Shown: piece by piece, positions 9,191 to 18,063 of the stretch | Position numbering within the stretch: the first letter of the stretch is position 1 | Layout: every line of letters begins with the position of its first letter | DNA from: Nocardia alni | Lineage (GTDB): Bacteria; Actinomycetota; Actinomycetes; Mycobacteriales; Mycobacteriaceae | DNA: 64,000 nucleotides | NCBI RefSeq assembly: GCF_019038435.1 | Contig: NZ_JAGPOX010000017.1 | Coordinates: forward strand, 1 to 64,000 | Direction: 5' to 3' | Notes under the pieces: generated by a model | Told to the model about the DNA's origin: nothing | The model's input: the letters and a program-made list of their open reading frames with translations, nothing else | The model's database searches: none | Translations under genes and position numbers: made by a program

Positions 9191-9631
9191 ATGACCCGAA
9201 TCGACATCGAGGATCTGCCTGCGGCCACCGTCGATGTACTGCGGCGCAGAGCACAGGCCGGGGGCAGATCGACCGTCGCGCAGATACGTTCGGAGTTGAT
9301 CGAACTCGCCCGCCGACCCGTGGCGATCGATGCGGTGGTGGACTTCCTGGAATCCGAGCGCCCGGTGAATCTGGAGGTCGACACCGATGCCGTGGCCCTG
9401 ATCCGGGTCTACGGCCTGCCGATGGAGGCAGTGAGCGTGCTCGTCCGCCGGGCCGGAGCGTCCGGCGTGCCGATCGCGGACTACGTACGGACAGAACTGA
9501 TCACACTGGCTCGCCGCGGGTCGGAGCGAGACGCACTGCTGGAGTTCGAGGAGGCGACCCGGCAGAACCCGAACCTCGACCTGAACATGGACGCTATCGC
9601 CGCCTCAGTCCGATACGCCCGCGCCATCTGA
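9191..9631 (+). CDS. Tandem RHH/FitA-like antitoxin-type protein, no toxin partner
   Basis: A 146-aa protein built of two similar halves. The first contains LPAATVDVLRRRAQAGGRS then IRSELIELARR; the second contains LPMEAVSVLVRRAGASGVP then VRTELITLARR. This resembles the ribbon-helix-helix N-terminus of FitA/VapB antitoxins (leading strand, L-R-R-R-A, then ELxxLARR), duplicated in one chain. No PIN-domain (VapC/FitB) gene follows; the next 720 bp have no convincing gene. It could be a solitary DNA-binding regulator derived from an antitoxin. The ATG at 9191 is preferred to upstream in-frame starts that overlap the lipase. Family assignment is by motif only. Confidence 0.55.
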   Translation: MTRIDIEDLPAATVDVLRRRAQAGGRSTVAQIRSELIELARRPVAIDAVVDFLESERPVNLEVDTDAVALIRVYGLPMEAVSVLVRRAGASGVPIADYVRTELITLARRGSERDALLEFEEATRQNPNLDLNMDAIAASVRYARAI

Positions 9632-10353
9632 TCGACAGGCGATGGCTGCCGAGGACGATCGATGACCATGGCTGCGGGAACAGACGGCCCGTACTCGTCG
9701 CGGGCCGATTCGGGACGTGTTTGTGGGTAGGTCGGTCGCCGACTGTGTTGGTGGGCGCTGGCCATTCGCGCTCCTGGGCGGATTGCTGGGGTTCGAATAG
9801 CCTGCGGGTGGCTGGATCGGTGGATTCGGACGGTCAGGGCGGTGGATTCGGACGGCATTGCCTCGATAGCCCTTTCGCATCAACGAATTCGGACGGCACG
9901 TCCAGCGCCGCTGACGATGTCGCATCGGTGCGGGTCGCAACCAGATCGACAGGTCGAGCGCGGCTATTACCTTGCTCGATGCCGTCGGAATTCGCCGTCC
10001 TAGCCACTGCGGGGCAGGCCCGCGTCGGTTTGATACGGCCGTGCAGTATGAGTGGCGGAAGACGCGTGGTGGTTGGGTAGGTCGGTTGTCGACTGTGTTG
10101 GTGGGCATTGATCACCTGTGCTCGGGGCGGGCTGCCGGCATTCGAGGGGACTGCGGGCGGCGGCCGTGTCGAGCTGTTGTGCCTGTGTTGTGCGGTCGGT
10201 CCCGGTCTCGTCCGTTTGGTCGGTCCGGTCGGGGTGTTCGGCTTGCGCCGACGCTGAGCTGGGTGGTTTCGGTGTATGTCGAGGTGCGGCGGGGTTTTCT
10301 GAGAACCGGTGCGGTGGTCGGCGTGGGGTGCTGGGGTTGATAGGTTTGCGGGC
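9632..10353. other. Non-coding stretch with diverged direct repeats
   Basis: About 720 bp without a convincing gene. It contains a 31-base near-identical direct repeat at about 9725 and 10075 (GGGTAGGTCGGTYGYCGACT followed by GTGTTGGTGGGC) 350 bp apart, and three short copies of GGATTCGGACGG or AATTCGGACGG near 9810-9900. Frames open in it have low-complexity translations and are considered shadows. It may be decayed sequence between the antitoxin-like gene and rsmA. Confidence 0.5.
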
Positions 10354-11235
10354 ATGCCCGAATCCGTCGTTGCTGCCCGTGGTCAGGCCGAATTGCTCGG
10401 GCCGGCCGAGGTGCGTGTGCTGGCGGAGCGGTTCGGGGTGCGCCCTACCAAGCAGTTGGGGCAGAACTTCGTGCACGATGCGAATACCGTGCGGCGGATC
10501 GTGGCGGCGGCTGGAGTCGGGCGCGAGGATGTGGTGCTCGAGGTCGGGCCGGGGCTGGGGTCGCTGACGCTGGCGCTGCTGGACGTGGTGGATCGGGTCG
10601 TTGCGGTCGAGCTGGATCCTGTTCTGGCGCGGCATCTTCCCGAAACGGTGGCCGATCGTGCGCCCGAGCTGGCGCAGCGGCTGGCAGTTGTGCCCGGTGA
10701 TGCGTTGCGGGTGCGCGCGGACGAACTGCCCGCCGCGCCGACCGCGCTGGTCGCGAACCTGCCCTATAACGTCGCGGTGCCGGTGCTGCTGCATCTGATG
10801 GCCGAATTGCCCAGTATCACAACGGCCCTGGTGATGGTGCAGGCCGAGGTCGCGGACCGGCTGTCGGCCGAACCCGGGTCGCGGATCTACGGCGTGCCGA
10901 GCGTCAAGGCCGGATTCTTCGGCACCGTCCGCCGGGCGGGATCCGTCGGACGGCAGGTGTTCTGGCCGGTTCCCCAGGTCGAGTCCGGGCTGGTGCGGAT
11001 CGACCGCTACGCCGAGGCGCCCTGGTCGTTGGACGAGGTACACCGCCGCCGTGTGTTCGCGGTCGTCGACGCAGCCTTTGCCCAGCGTCGCAAGACATTA
11101 CGCGCGGCTCTGGGAGGTTGGGCAGGTTCGCCAGCCGAGGCCGAGAAGCGCCTGGTCGCCGCGGGAATCGAGCCCACCGCGCGAGGGGAGACCCTCGACA
11201 CCGCAGCGTTCGTCCGGCTCGCTGCCCAAAGCTGA
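10354..11235 (+). CDS. rsmA: 16S rRNA (adenine1518/1519-N6)-dimethyltransferase RsmA (KsgA)
   Basis: Dimethylates A1518 and A1519 at the 3' end of 16S rRNA using S-adenosylmethionine. Visible motifs: [10 protein letters not shown] (family N-terminus), motif [26 protein letters not shown], the catalytic NLPYN (about residue 135), and the C-terminal [13 protein letters not shown] helix. The length of 293 aa is normal. The order tatD-rpfB-ksgA-ispE is the mycobacterial one, here interrupted between rpfB and ksgA and again by copper genes before ispE. A decayed partial copy of its 3' end follows directly. Confidence 0.94.
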   Translation: MPESVVAARGQAELLGPAEVRVLAERFGVRPTKQLGQNFVHDANTVRRIVAAAGVGREDVVLEVGPGLGSLTLALLDVVDRVVAVELDPVLARHLPETVADRAPELAQRLAVVPGDALRVRADELPAAPTALVANLPYNVAVPVLLHLMAELPSITTALVMVQAEVADRLSAEPGSRIYGVPSVKAGFFGTVRRAGSVGRQVFWPVPQVESGLVRIDRYAEAPWSLDEVHRRRVFAVVDAAFAQRRKTLRAALGGWAGSPAEAEKRLVAAGIEPTARGETLDTAAFVRLAAQS

Positions 11236-11247
11236 CGCGCATGCCAT

Positions 11248-11405
11248 TCGTTCAGTGTCGCAAGATATTACGTGCGGCTCTGCGGGGTGGGCAGGTCGTC
11301 TGCTGAGGCCCAGAAGCACTTGGTCGCCGCGGGAATCGAGCTGACCGCGCGGGGGGAGACTCTCGACATCGCGGCGTTCGTCCGGCTTGCTGCGCAAGGG
11401 TTTAC
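11248..11405 (+). pseudogene. Remnant of a second rsmA 3' end, frameshifted
   Basis: This stretch repeats the last 155 bp of rsmA at an offset of 168-170 bp. It reads FVQCRKILRAALRGGQVVC, then after a frameshift SAEAQKHLVAAGIE and [18 protein letters not shown], against rsm[33 protein letters not shown] and [18 protein letters not shown]. Many differences fall in third codon positions, so the copy probably diverged while still coding before it broke. The original stop is lost. It may be the tail of a deleted paralogue or a tandem end-duplication. Confidence 0.85.
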
Positions 11406-11452
11406 GCGCCTACTACGTGCGCGTTCGGGCAGCGCACGCGAGATGCCGAGCA

Positions 11453-11530
11453 CCGGCCTCCTGCTACATTTTGCCCTCGAAATTGTCCGGAACCGGACTT
11501 CTGAGCCTACAAAATGTAGCAAGAGGCCGG
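11453..11530. repeat. 78-bp interspersed palindromic repeat, copy 3
   Basis: Arms CCGGCCTCCTGCTACATTTT and AAAATGTAGCAAGAGGCCGG, with one mismatch in pairing. The interior GTCCGGAACCGGAC is a small perfect hairpin. It lies between the rsmA remnant and copA, in a convergent interval. Confidence 0.92.
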
Positions 11531-11670
11531 GTTTCAGAAGACGGATATCCCATGGCGGCTTTCGATGATGACTGTTGATACGCCCAATTGGTCGAGCGGG
11601 CCATCGCTTTGGCATGCTGACGTCCGCCGATTTTCGTAGTTCAGGCGGAAGGCATGTGAGATGCAGAGAA

Positions 11671-11748
11671 CCGGCCTCCCGCTGCATTTTTCCGGTGGAA
11701 TCGTCGGAAACCAGAGTTTTGGGTCCACAAAATGCAGCGAAAGGCCGG
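11671..11748. repeat. 78-bp interspersed palindromic repeat, copy 4 (paired arm changes)
   Basis: Arms CCGGCCTCCCGCTGCATTTT and AAAATGCAGCGAAAGGCCGG. Relative to the other copies, GCTACA has become GCTGCA in the left arm and TGTAGC has become TGCAGC in the right arm, so base pairing at that position is kept. It lies 122 bp from the copA stop. Confidence 0.92.
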
Positions 11749-11870
11749 GCTTTGGGTCTTTTCCAGCTGGACAGGAAAACCTACGGTGACGGCATACCGA
11801 GCTGCTGAGGCGAGGTCGCATGCTGTCGACCGGAGTCTTTGGCTGTGGATTTATTGTGAGGCTGGGGAAT

Positions 11871-14132
11871 TCAGTCGTGGAAGCGGCGTAGGCGCAGGCT
11901 GTTGCTGACCACGAAGACGCTGGACAGGGCCATTGCTGCGCCTGCGAGCATGGGATTGAGCAGGCCGGCGGCGGCCAATGGGATGGCCGCGACGTTGTAG
12001 CCGAAGGCCCAGAACAGGTTGCCCTTGATGGTGCGCAGGGTGGTGCGTGAGAGGCGGATGGCGCTGGCGACGGTGCGCAGGTCGCCGCGTACCAGGGTGA
12101 TGTCACCGGCCTCGATCGCCACGTCGGTGCCGGTGCCCATCGCCAGGCCCAGGTCGGCCTGGGCCAGGGCGGCCGCGTCGTTGACGCCGTCGCCGACCAT
12201 CGCGACCACCTTCCCCTCGTCTTGCAGCCGCTTGACGACGTCGAGCTTGTCACTGGGCAGCACCTCGGCGATCACCTCATCGATGCCGACCCGGTCGGCG
12301 ACCGACCGCGCGGCGGCGGCGTTGTCGCCGGTCAGCAGCACAGGGGTCAGGCCGAGGGCGCGCATCTGAACGACGGCGTCGGCGCTGGTCGGTTTGATCG
12401 CGTCGGCGATCACCAGCACACCTCGGGCCACGCCGTCCCAGGCGACCACGATCGCCGTACGTCCGGCGGCTTCGGCGTCGGATTTGGCCCGCGCCAACGT
12501 ATCCGGCAGCACGATCGACCAATCCTCCAGCAGGGCAGTGCGTCCGATGACGACCGCGCGCTCACCCACCAGACCCTGCACGCCCTTACCCCCGTGATTC
12601 ACGAACTGCCGCACCGGATCCGGTGTCAGCCCGCGTGCGGCGGCCCCGGTGACCACGGCCCGTGCGAGGGGATGTTCCGAGCCGTGCTCCACCGACGCGG
12701 CCACCGCCAGCAACTCGCCGGGATCGGTTCCACCGTCCGGGACGACCTGCGCGAGGCTCATGGTCCCAGTGGTCACCGTGCCGGTCTTGTCCAGCACGAC
12801 GGTGTCGATCCGGCGGGTCGACTCGAGTACCTGCGGCCCCTTGATCAGGATGCCCAGCTGCGCGCCGCGGCCGGTGCCGACCAGGAGCGCGGTGGGCGTG
12901 GCCAGGCCCAGCGCGCACGGACAGGCGATGATCAGCACCGCGACCGCCGCACCGAACGCGGTCGCCACCGACGCACCCGAGACCAGCCAGCCGATCAGCG
13001 TGACCGCGGTGATCGCGAGCACGATCGGCACGAACACTCCGGCGACCCGATCGGCCAGCCGCTGCACGGGAGCCTTGCCGTTCTGGGCCTGCTCGACGAG
13101 GGTGGCCATCTGCGCGAGCTGGGTGTCCGCGCCGACGCGAGTGGCACGCACGGTCAGCATGCCCCCGGCGTTGACCGTCGCGCCGACCACCGCATCGCCG
13201 GGCGCGACCTCCACCGGCATCGACTCTCCGGTCAGCAGGCTCATATCGATGGCCGAGCTGCCCTCGGCGACAACACCGTCGGTGGCGACCTTCTCGCCCG
13301 GACGCACCAGGAACAGTTCCCCGGAACGCAATTCGGCGATCGGCACCCGGACCTCGCGGTTGTCCCGTAGTACCGCGACGTCTTTCGCGCCCATCTCCAG
13401 CAGAGCCCGCAGTGCGGACCCGGCCCGCTCCTTGGAGCGGGTCTCGAAATACCGTCCGGCCAGGATGAATACGATCACCCCGGTCGCGACCTCGAAGTAG
13501 ATGTTGGAGGCCGCGCTGGTGCGTTCGACCGCGAGGCTGAAACCGTGTTTCATGCCCGGCATTCCGGCATCGCCGAAGAACAGCGCGTAGACCGACCAGG
13601 CGAACGCGGCCAACGTGCCCAGGGAGATCAGCGTGTCCATGGTGGCCGCGCCGTGCCGCGCATTGGACCAAGCGGCGCGATGGAATCCCGCGCCGCCCCA
13701 GAACACCACGGGCGCGGCCAACGTCAGCGAAAGCCATTGCCAATTGCGGAATTGCAGCGCCGGGATCATCGCCATCGCGACGACGGGCAGCGCCATCGCG
13801 AGCGTCAGCAGCAATCGGTTGCGCAGCGCAGTGGCGGGCGAGAGAGCCGAATCCTGGTGTATCGCAGGAGGTTCAGCGGGCGCGTGCACCTCGGCGGTGT
13901 ATCCGGTATCCACCACGCGCTCGATGAGCTGCTGCGGGGTCACCGAGTCGGGGTAGCTGACCTTCGCCTTCTCCGTGGCGTAGTTCACGGACGCGGTGAC
14001 GCCCTCGAGCCGGTTGAGCCGCTTCTCGATCCGGGCAGCGCAGGAGGCGCAAGTCATCCCGCCGATCGCCAGTTCGATCGACTGCTCGGACACCGGCGCG
14101 CTCATAACCTCTCTACCCTTTCTCGACTGCAT
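11871..14132 (-). CDS. copA: Copper-exporting P1B-type ATPase (CopA-like)
   Basis: Inner-membrane ATPase pumping Cu(I) out of the cytosol. From the N-terminus: one HMA domain with [14 protein letters not shown], transmembrane helices, the actuator TGES ([10 protein letters not shown]), the metal-binding CPC in [16 protein letters not shown], the phosphorylated DKTGT, HP ([10 protein letters not shown]), and the hinge [19 protein letters not shown] with this flanking sequence indicates monovalent copper/silver. I chose the ATG at 14132 because GGAGG precedes it by five bases; an ATG at 14105 (MSAPVSEQS) is the alternative. The length of 753 aa is normal. copZ lies 265 bp upstream on the same strand behind a CsoR-like palindrome. 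Confidence 0.92.
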   Translation of the reverse strand: MQSRKGREVMSAPVSEQSIELAIGGMTCASCAARIEKRLNRLEGVTASVNYATEKAKVSYPDSVTPQQLIERVVDTGYTAEVHAPAEPPAIHQDSALSPATALRNRLLLTLAMALPVVAMAMIPALQFRNWQWLSLTLAAPVVFWGGAGFHRAAWSNARHGAATMDTLISLGTLAAFAWSVYALFFGDAGMPGMKHGFSLAVERTSAASNIYFEVATGVIVFILAGRYFETRSKERAGSALRALLEMGAKDVAVLRDNREVRVPIAELRSGELFLVRPGEKVATDGVVAEGSSAIDMSLLTGESMPVEVAPGDAVVGATVNAGGMLTVRATRVGADTQLAQMATLVEQAQNGKAPVQRLADRVAGVFVPIVLAITAVTLIGWLVSGASVATAFGAAVAVLIIACPCALGLATPTALLVGTGRGAQLGILIKGPQVLESTRRIDTVVLDKTGTVTTGTMSLAQVVPDGGTDPGELLAVAASVEHGSEHPLARAVVTGAAARGLTPDPVRQFVNHGGKGVQGLVGERAVVIGRTALLEDWSIVLPDTLARAKSDAEAAGRTAIVVAWDGVARGVLVIADAIKPTSADAVVQMRALGLTPVLLTGDNAAAARSVADRVGIDEVIAEVLPSDKLDVVKRLQDEGKVVAMVGDGVNDAAALAQADLGLAMGTGTDVAIEAGDITLVRGDLRTVASAIRLSRTTLRTIKGNLFWAFGYNVAAIPLAAAGLLNPMLAGAAMALSSVFVVSNSLRLRRFHD

Positions 14133-14397
14133 TTCGACCTCCAGCGGGTTTTCGGCGCGGAGGCCTACCATTCCCGCCGCCACCGCAAGCTCCGCCGACT
14201 CACCTTCCCCGGATGGTTCGATCCACCCGGCAAGCTCCGCCGACGGTGTTCTCACAGGGTTCGTCAGCCGGGCACTGCTCCTTTGTCACCTACACAGCGG
14301 CACTCAACCGATCAGCCGCACCGACAACTCCACTGCTATCGGATCCACCCGGTGGGTTCCAACACACGGAGAGCTCCGCGGGGCATGTGACCGGTGA

Positions 14398-14604
14398 TCA
14401 GCTGGCGAGTTCGTAACCCGCCTCGTCGACGGCGGCGGCGATCGCGGCGTCCGAGACGGGAGCCTCGGCGGAGACCTCTACGCGTCCGGTGGGCAGGTCC
14501 ACCTGAACCCCGGTGACACCTGTGATCTTGCCGATCTCCTTCTGTACTGCGGATACGCAGTGACCGCAGGTCATCCCGGTGACGGTGTAGGTGCTGGTCG
14601 CCAT
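14398..14604 (-). CDS. copZ: Copper chaperone CopZ-like HMA protein
   Basis: 68-aa heavy-metal-associated domain with the copper-binding motif [11 protein letters not shown] at residues 10-20 and the beta-alpha-beta-beta-alpha-beta pattern expected ([25 protein letters not shown]). It binds Cu(I) through the two cysteines and hands it to CopA, whose gene follows on the same strand. It begins 30-70 bp downstream of palindromes resembling CsoR operators, suggesting copper-induced derepression. Confidence 0.9.
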   Translation of the reverse strand: MATSTYTVTGMTCGHCVSAVQKEIGKITGVTGVQVDLPTGRVEVSAEAPVSDAAIAAAVDEAGYELAS

Positions 14605-14633
14605 GATCGGCTCCTTCGTACGTTATACGGTGA

Positions 14634-14675
14634 GGGGGTACCCTCGGACGCTTCCGAAGGTACCCCCCATGGGTA
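14634..14675 (-). promoter_or_regulatory. CsoR-like copper operator upstream of copZ
   Basis: GGGGGTACCCTCGGA (14634-14648) is matched as an inverted repeat by TTCCGAAGGTACCCCC downstream. The overlapping TACCCCCCATGGGTA (14661-14675) fits the TA-C/G-rich-TA palindromes bound by actinobacterial CsoR. Its position in the divergent copZ/ispE interval, just upstream of copZ, fits copper regulation. No csoR gene is in the window. Confidence 0.5.
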
Positions 14676-14766
14676 CCCGGTGCAAGTGGGCTCCATCACG
14701 GCGCCGGGGCGCGCGAGCAACCGTCGCGGCGACATATGTGCGCAACGCCCATTACGCTTGGGGCTC

Positions 14767-15687
14767 GTGCTTTCAGTTGTCCCCAGCCCCGTGGTCGTCC
14801 GGGCACCCTCGAAGGTGAACCTGCACCTCGGTGTGGACGACCTGCGCGCCGACGGGTATCACGAACTCACCACCGTGTTCCAGGCGCTGTCGCTCAGCGA
14901 CGATGTCGAACTCACCCCGGCCGCATCGCTGTCGGTGCGGGTCACCGGCGAGGGCGCCACCGAGGTGCCGACCGACCGGACGAATCTGGTGTGGAAGGCC
15001 GCGGTGCTGCTGGCCCACCGGGCCGGGCGCGCACCGCTGGTGGAGATCGCGATCCGCAAGGGTATCCCGGTGGCAGGCGGAATGGCCGGGGGCAGTGCGG
15101 ATGCCGCGGCCGCCCTGGTCGGTTTGAACGAACTCTGGAATGTGGGCCTGACGCGCGACGAATTGTCCGTGCTCGCCGCCGAATTGGGCAGCGATGTGCC
15201 CTTCGCGCTCTACGGCGGTACGGCGCTGGGACGCGGACGCGGGGAGAAATTACTCCCGGTGTTGTCGCGCAGCACCTTTCACTGGGTGCTCGCATTGTCC
15301 CGGGACGGCCTGTCCACGCCCTCGGTATTCCACGAGCTCGACCGGCTGCGGGTGCACGGCGATCCGCCGCGCCTGGGTGGACCGCAGGAACTCTTGCAGG
15401 CGTTGGCCTCCGGCGATCCGGCGCAACTGGCCCCGCTGCTCGGCAACGATCTGCAGGCCCCCGCGCTGTCGCTGCGCCCGGACCTGCGCCGCACTCTGCG
15501 GGCAGGCACCACCGCCGGGGCACTGGCCGGATTGGTCTCCGGCTCCGGACCCACCTGTGCGTTCCTGTGCGCGAGCGAGGAGAACGCCATCGCGGTGGCC
15601 GCCGAACTGTCGGGCGCGGGCGTGTGCCGCAGCGTCCGCACGGCCAGCGGCCCGGTCCCCGGGGCCCGCGTCATCGGCGAGAAATGA
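14767..15687 (+). CDS. ispE: 4-diphosphocytidyl-2-C-methyl-D-erythritol kinase IspE
   Basis: GHMP kinase that phosphorylates CDP-methylerythritol in the MEP isoprenoid pathway. It begins [15 protein letters not shown] with the family Lys/Asn, then the glycine-rich ATP loop [17 protein letters not shown] (about residues 100-116), LGSDVPFAL, and the C-terminal glycine motif [14 protein letters not shown]. The length of 306 aa is normal. The GTG at 14767 gives [16 protein letters not shown]; the frame is open upstream but lacks similarity. The next feature is tRNA-fMet. Confidence 0.93.
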   Translation: MLSVVPSPVVVRAPSKVNLHLGVDDLRADGYHELTTVFQALSLSDDVELTPAASLSVRVTGEGATEVPTDRTNLVWKAAVLLAHRAGRAPLVEIAIRKGIPVAGGMAGGSADAAAALVGLNELWNVGLTRDELSVLAAELGSDVPFALYGGTALGRGRGEKLLPVLSRSTFHWVLALSRDGLSTPSVFHELDRLRVHGDPPRLGGPQELLQALASGDPAQLAPLLGNDLQAPALSLRPDLRRTLRAGTTAGALAGLVSGSGPTCAFLCASEENAIAVAAELSGAGVCRSVRTASGPVPGARVIGEK

Positions 15688-15756
15688 CCGCGTAAAACGG
15701 CTGGTGTACTGGCGATTCGGCGTATCCGACACGGTAGTGTAGGGTAGTAATTACGA

Positions 15757-15830
15757 CGCGGGATGGAGCAGCTCGGTAGCTCGCTGGGCTCATAACCCAG
15801 AGGTCGCAGGTTCAAATCCTGTTCCCGCTA
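15757..15830 (+). tRNA. Initiator tRNA-fMet (CAU)
   Basis: A 74-nt cloverleaf with no encoded CCA. The acceptor CGCGGGA pairs with TCCCGCT except at 1:72, which is C opposite T, and the anticodon stem has three G-C pairs (TGGG CTCATAA CCCA). An unpaired 1:72 and the GGG/CCC run mark the initiator rather than elongator tRNA-Met. The T-loop is TTCAAAT. A terminator follows directly, and behind it starts the glycosylation cassette. Confidence 0.96.
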
Positions 15831-15838
15831 CTGGTGAG

Positions 15839-15875
15839 AAACGCCTTCGGAACTATGGTTCCGGGGGCGTTTTTC
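15839..15875 (+). terminator. Rho-independent terminator of tRNA-fMet
   Basis: The stem AACGCCTTCGGAAC / GTTCCGGGGGCGTT has two G-T wobble pairs and a four-base TATG loop, followed by TTTTTC. The T run touches the stop codon of the convergent reductase gene, so it may also end that transcript. Confidence 0.85.
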
Positions 15876-16735
15876 TATTCGAAGGGCGTTGACATCATCG
15901 CACGGTGTAATGCGTCACGCCAGTGCGGTAGCGGCTGCAGTCCGTGATCGATCCATGATGCGTCCGACAGCACGGCATTTCGCGGGCGGTCCGCGGCGGA
16001 TCGGAAGTCCGTTGTCCGGCACGGACGCAGAAGATCGATATCGAAGCCGGCTTCTTCGACGATCGCACGGGCGAATTCGAATTTCGACGCCGCGCCCGAC
16101 GAGGTCGCATGCGTCAGCAAGGGCGGATCGGGATGTGTGACGAGTTCGGACAATGCGGACACGAGGTCGTCGGTATAGGTCGGGGAGGCGATCTGATCGG
16201 AAACGACCGCAACGGATTCGCCGCGCGCGCATTTCGAGACGAGCGCGGCCGGGAATCCCTTGGCCGCCCCCGAATGCAGCCACATCGTGCGGACGATGAG
16301 CGCATCGGGGAATTCCTCGCGTACGGCGTGTTCGCCGGCCAGTTTGGATCTGCCGTACGCGTTGATCGGCGCGCTGGGCGACGAGGTCTCGTATGGTCCG
16401 GGGGCGGCGCCGTCGAAGACGTAGGCGGTGGAGATGTGTACCAATCGCGCTCGTTTCCTGGCACAGGTTCGGGCCAGCAGTCCGGCGCCGAAGGCGTTGA
16501 TCGCGTATGCCCGATCGATATCGGTCTCGGCGGCATCGACGGCGCCGTATGCCGCGCAGTTGATCACCACGTCGCCGGTGACGATGGTTTCCTTCAGCGC
16601 ACCGGCATCGGTGATGTCGAGTTCTTTCGAGCCGAGTCCGACGACCGTCCGGGTGGCATTGCGGAAAGGGCTGTCGGGACTTGTTATCCGGGCACCGAGC
16701 AGGCCGTTCGCGCCGGTGACGAGGACCCTGATCAC
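15875..16735 (-). CDS. NDP-sugar 4-ketoreductase (RmlD/dTDP-4-dehydrorhamnose reductase-like)
   Basis: Extended SDR of 286 aa with VTGANGLLGARI at the N-terminus (NADP binding), INCAAYGAVDAAE, HISTAYVFDG, and the catalytic YGRSK (Tyr-x-x-x-Lys). These match RmlD-type 4-ketoreductases, which reduce the 4-keto group of dTDP-deoxysugars in the last step. The GTG start overlaps the TGA of the preceding dehydrase gene (GTGA), so the pair is translationally coupled. It is the third gene of a cassette with a 3-dehydrase and a glycosyltransferase, so a deoxysugar donor for that transferase is the likely product. Stereochemistry cannot be read. Confidence 0.78.
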   Translation of the reverse strand: MIRVLVTGANGLLGARITSPDSPFRNATRTVVGLGSKELDITDAGALKETIVTGDVVINCAAYGAVDAAETDIDRAYAINAFGAGLLARTCARKRARLVHISTAYVFDGAAPGPYETSSPSAPINAYGRSKLAGEHAVREEFPDALIVRTMWLHSGAAKGFPAALVSKCARGESVAVVSDQIASPTYTDDLVSALSELVTHPDPPLLTHATSSGAASKFEFARAIVEEAGFDIDLLRPCRTTDFRSAADRPRNAVLSDASWIDHGLQPLPHWRDALHRAMMSTPFE

Positions 16736-18063
16736 CGTGTCTCCCCGAGCGAGGAGACCGGGGATCGCTGGTAGCCCGCGACGAACTCCCGGATGGAAGC
16801 GACCATGTAATCGATCATCTCGTCGGTGATCCCGGGATATACGCCGACCCAGAAGGTGCGGTCGGCCACCTGATCACTGACGGTCAGATCTCCGGAAATG
16901 CGATGCGAAATGCCGGAGTAGGCCGGATGGCGCAGGAGGTTCCCGGCGAACAGACCGCGGGTCGCGATCCGGCGGCTCTCCAGGAAATTGACGATGCCGA
17001 CACGATCGAAGGGGGCGTCCGATGTGACGGTCATCGCGAACCCGAACCAGCTCGGGTTGCTGTAGGGCGTCGGTTCCGGCAGGCGCAGGTGGTCGATTCC
17101 GTCGAGTTGCTCGCGCAGCCTGGCCCAGTTGTGTCGTCTGGCAGCGCAGAAATCATCCAGTTTCGCCAGTTGGGACAGGCCCAGAGCCGCTTGCAGATCC
17201 GTCGCCTTCAGGTTGTACCCGATGTGCGAATAGATGTATTTGTGGTCGTATCCGTAGGGCAGGCCGCCCAGTTCGAAGCCGAATCGCCTTCCGCACCTGT
17301 TGCTTTCGCCCGGCTCACACCAGCAGTCGCGTCCCCAGTCCCGCAGGGACTTCACCACCCGGGCCAGGACCAGATTGTCGGTCAGCACGCAGCCGCCCTC
17401 GCCCGTGGTCACGTGGTGGGCCGGATAGAAACTGACGGTCGACAGGTCGCCGAATGTGCCGGTCGGCCGCGACCGATATGTCGATCCGACCGCGTCACAG
17501 TTGTCCTCGATCAGGAACATGTCGTGTTTGCTGCACAATTCGGCGATTTCCGCGATCGGAAAGGGGTTGCCGAGCGTATGAGCCAGCGCCACCGCCCGGG
17601 TTCGCGGACCGATGGCCGCTTCGATCGCCTCCGGTGTCACGTTGTACGTGCGCTCATCGATGTCCACGAACACCGGTTCGAGGCCGTTCTGCACGATCGG
17701 GTTGACCGTTGTCGGAAATCCCGCCGCGGCGGTGATCACCTCGTCTCCCGGGCGCAGCCGCGCATCGCCCAATTCCGGTGCGGTCAGCGCGGTGATCGCC
17801 AGCAGGTTCGCCGACGATCCGGAATTGGTCAGCCGCGCCTTGCGCGTGCCGATCCTCCTGGCGAACGAGGTCTCGAATTTGTGTGCCAGGGCGCCCGCGG
17901 CGATCCGCATGTCCACCGCGGCCGCGGCGAGTGCTGTCTTGTCATCGGCGTCCAGACATGCGCCCGATGATTGGATTTCGGTGACACCGGGCACGAAAGG
18001 AGGCTGCGCCTGCTGCTCGTGGAACTCTCGAATGGTCCTGAGCAGATCGTCTCTGTCGATCAT
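16732..18063 (-). CDS. NDP-4-keto-hexose 3-dehydrase (DdhC/RfbH/SpnQ-like, PLP and iron-sulfur)
   Basis: 443-aa member of the DegT/AHBA fold. The usual PLP-binding lysine position is occupied by histidine in SFYPAHHVTTGEGG, the hallmark of the C-3 dehydrase E1 enzymes, which use PMP. A cysteine-bearing insert (RDCWCEPGESNRCGRRFG) fits the iron-sulfur ligands of this group. These enzymes remove the 3-hydroxyl of CDP- or TDP-4-keto-6-deoxyhexoses, giving 3,6-dideoxy or 2,3,6-trideoxy sugars. A dedicated reductase (E3) is not in the window; housekeeping ferredoxin/flavodoxin systems may serve, as proposed for SpnQ. The ATG overlaps the glycosyltransferase stop (ATGA). Confidence 0.85.
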   Translation of the reverse strand: MIDRDDLLRTIREFHEQQAQPPFVPGVTEIQSSGACLDADDKTALAAAAVDMRIAAGALAHKFETSFARRIGTRKARLTNSGSSANLLAITALTAPELGDARLRPGDEVITAAAGFPTTVNPIVQNGLEPVFVDIDERTYNVTPEAIEAAIGPRTRAVALAHTLGNPFPIAEIAELCSKHDMFLIEDNCDAVGSTYRSRPTGTFGDLSTVSFYPAHHVTTGEGGCVLTDNLVLARVVKSLRDWGRDCWCEPGESNRCGRRFGFELGGLPYGYDHKYIYSHIGYNLKATDLQAALGLSQLAKLDDFCAARRHNWARLREQLDGIDHLRLPEPTPYSNPSWFGFAMTVTSDAPFDRVGIVNFLESRRIATRGLFAGNLLRHPAYSGISHRISGDLTVSDQVADRTFWVGVYPGITDEMIDYMVASIREFVAGYQRSPVSSLGETR

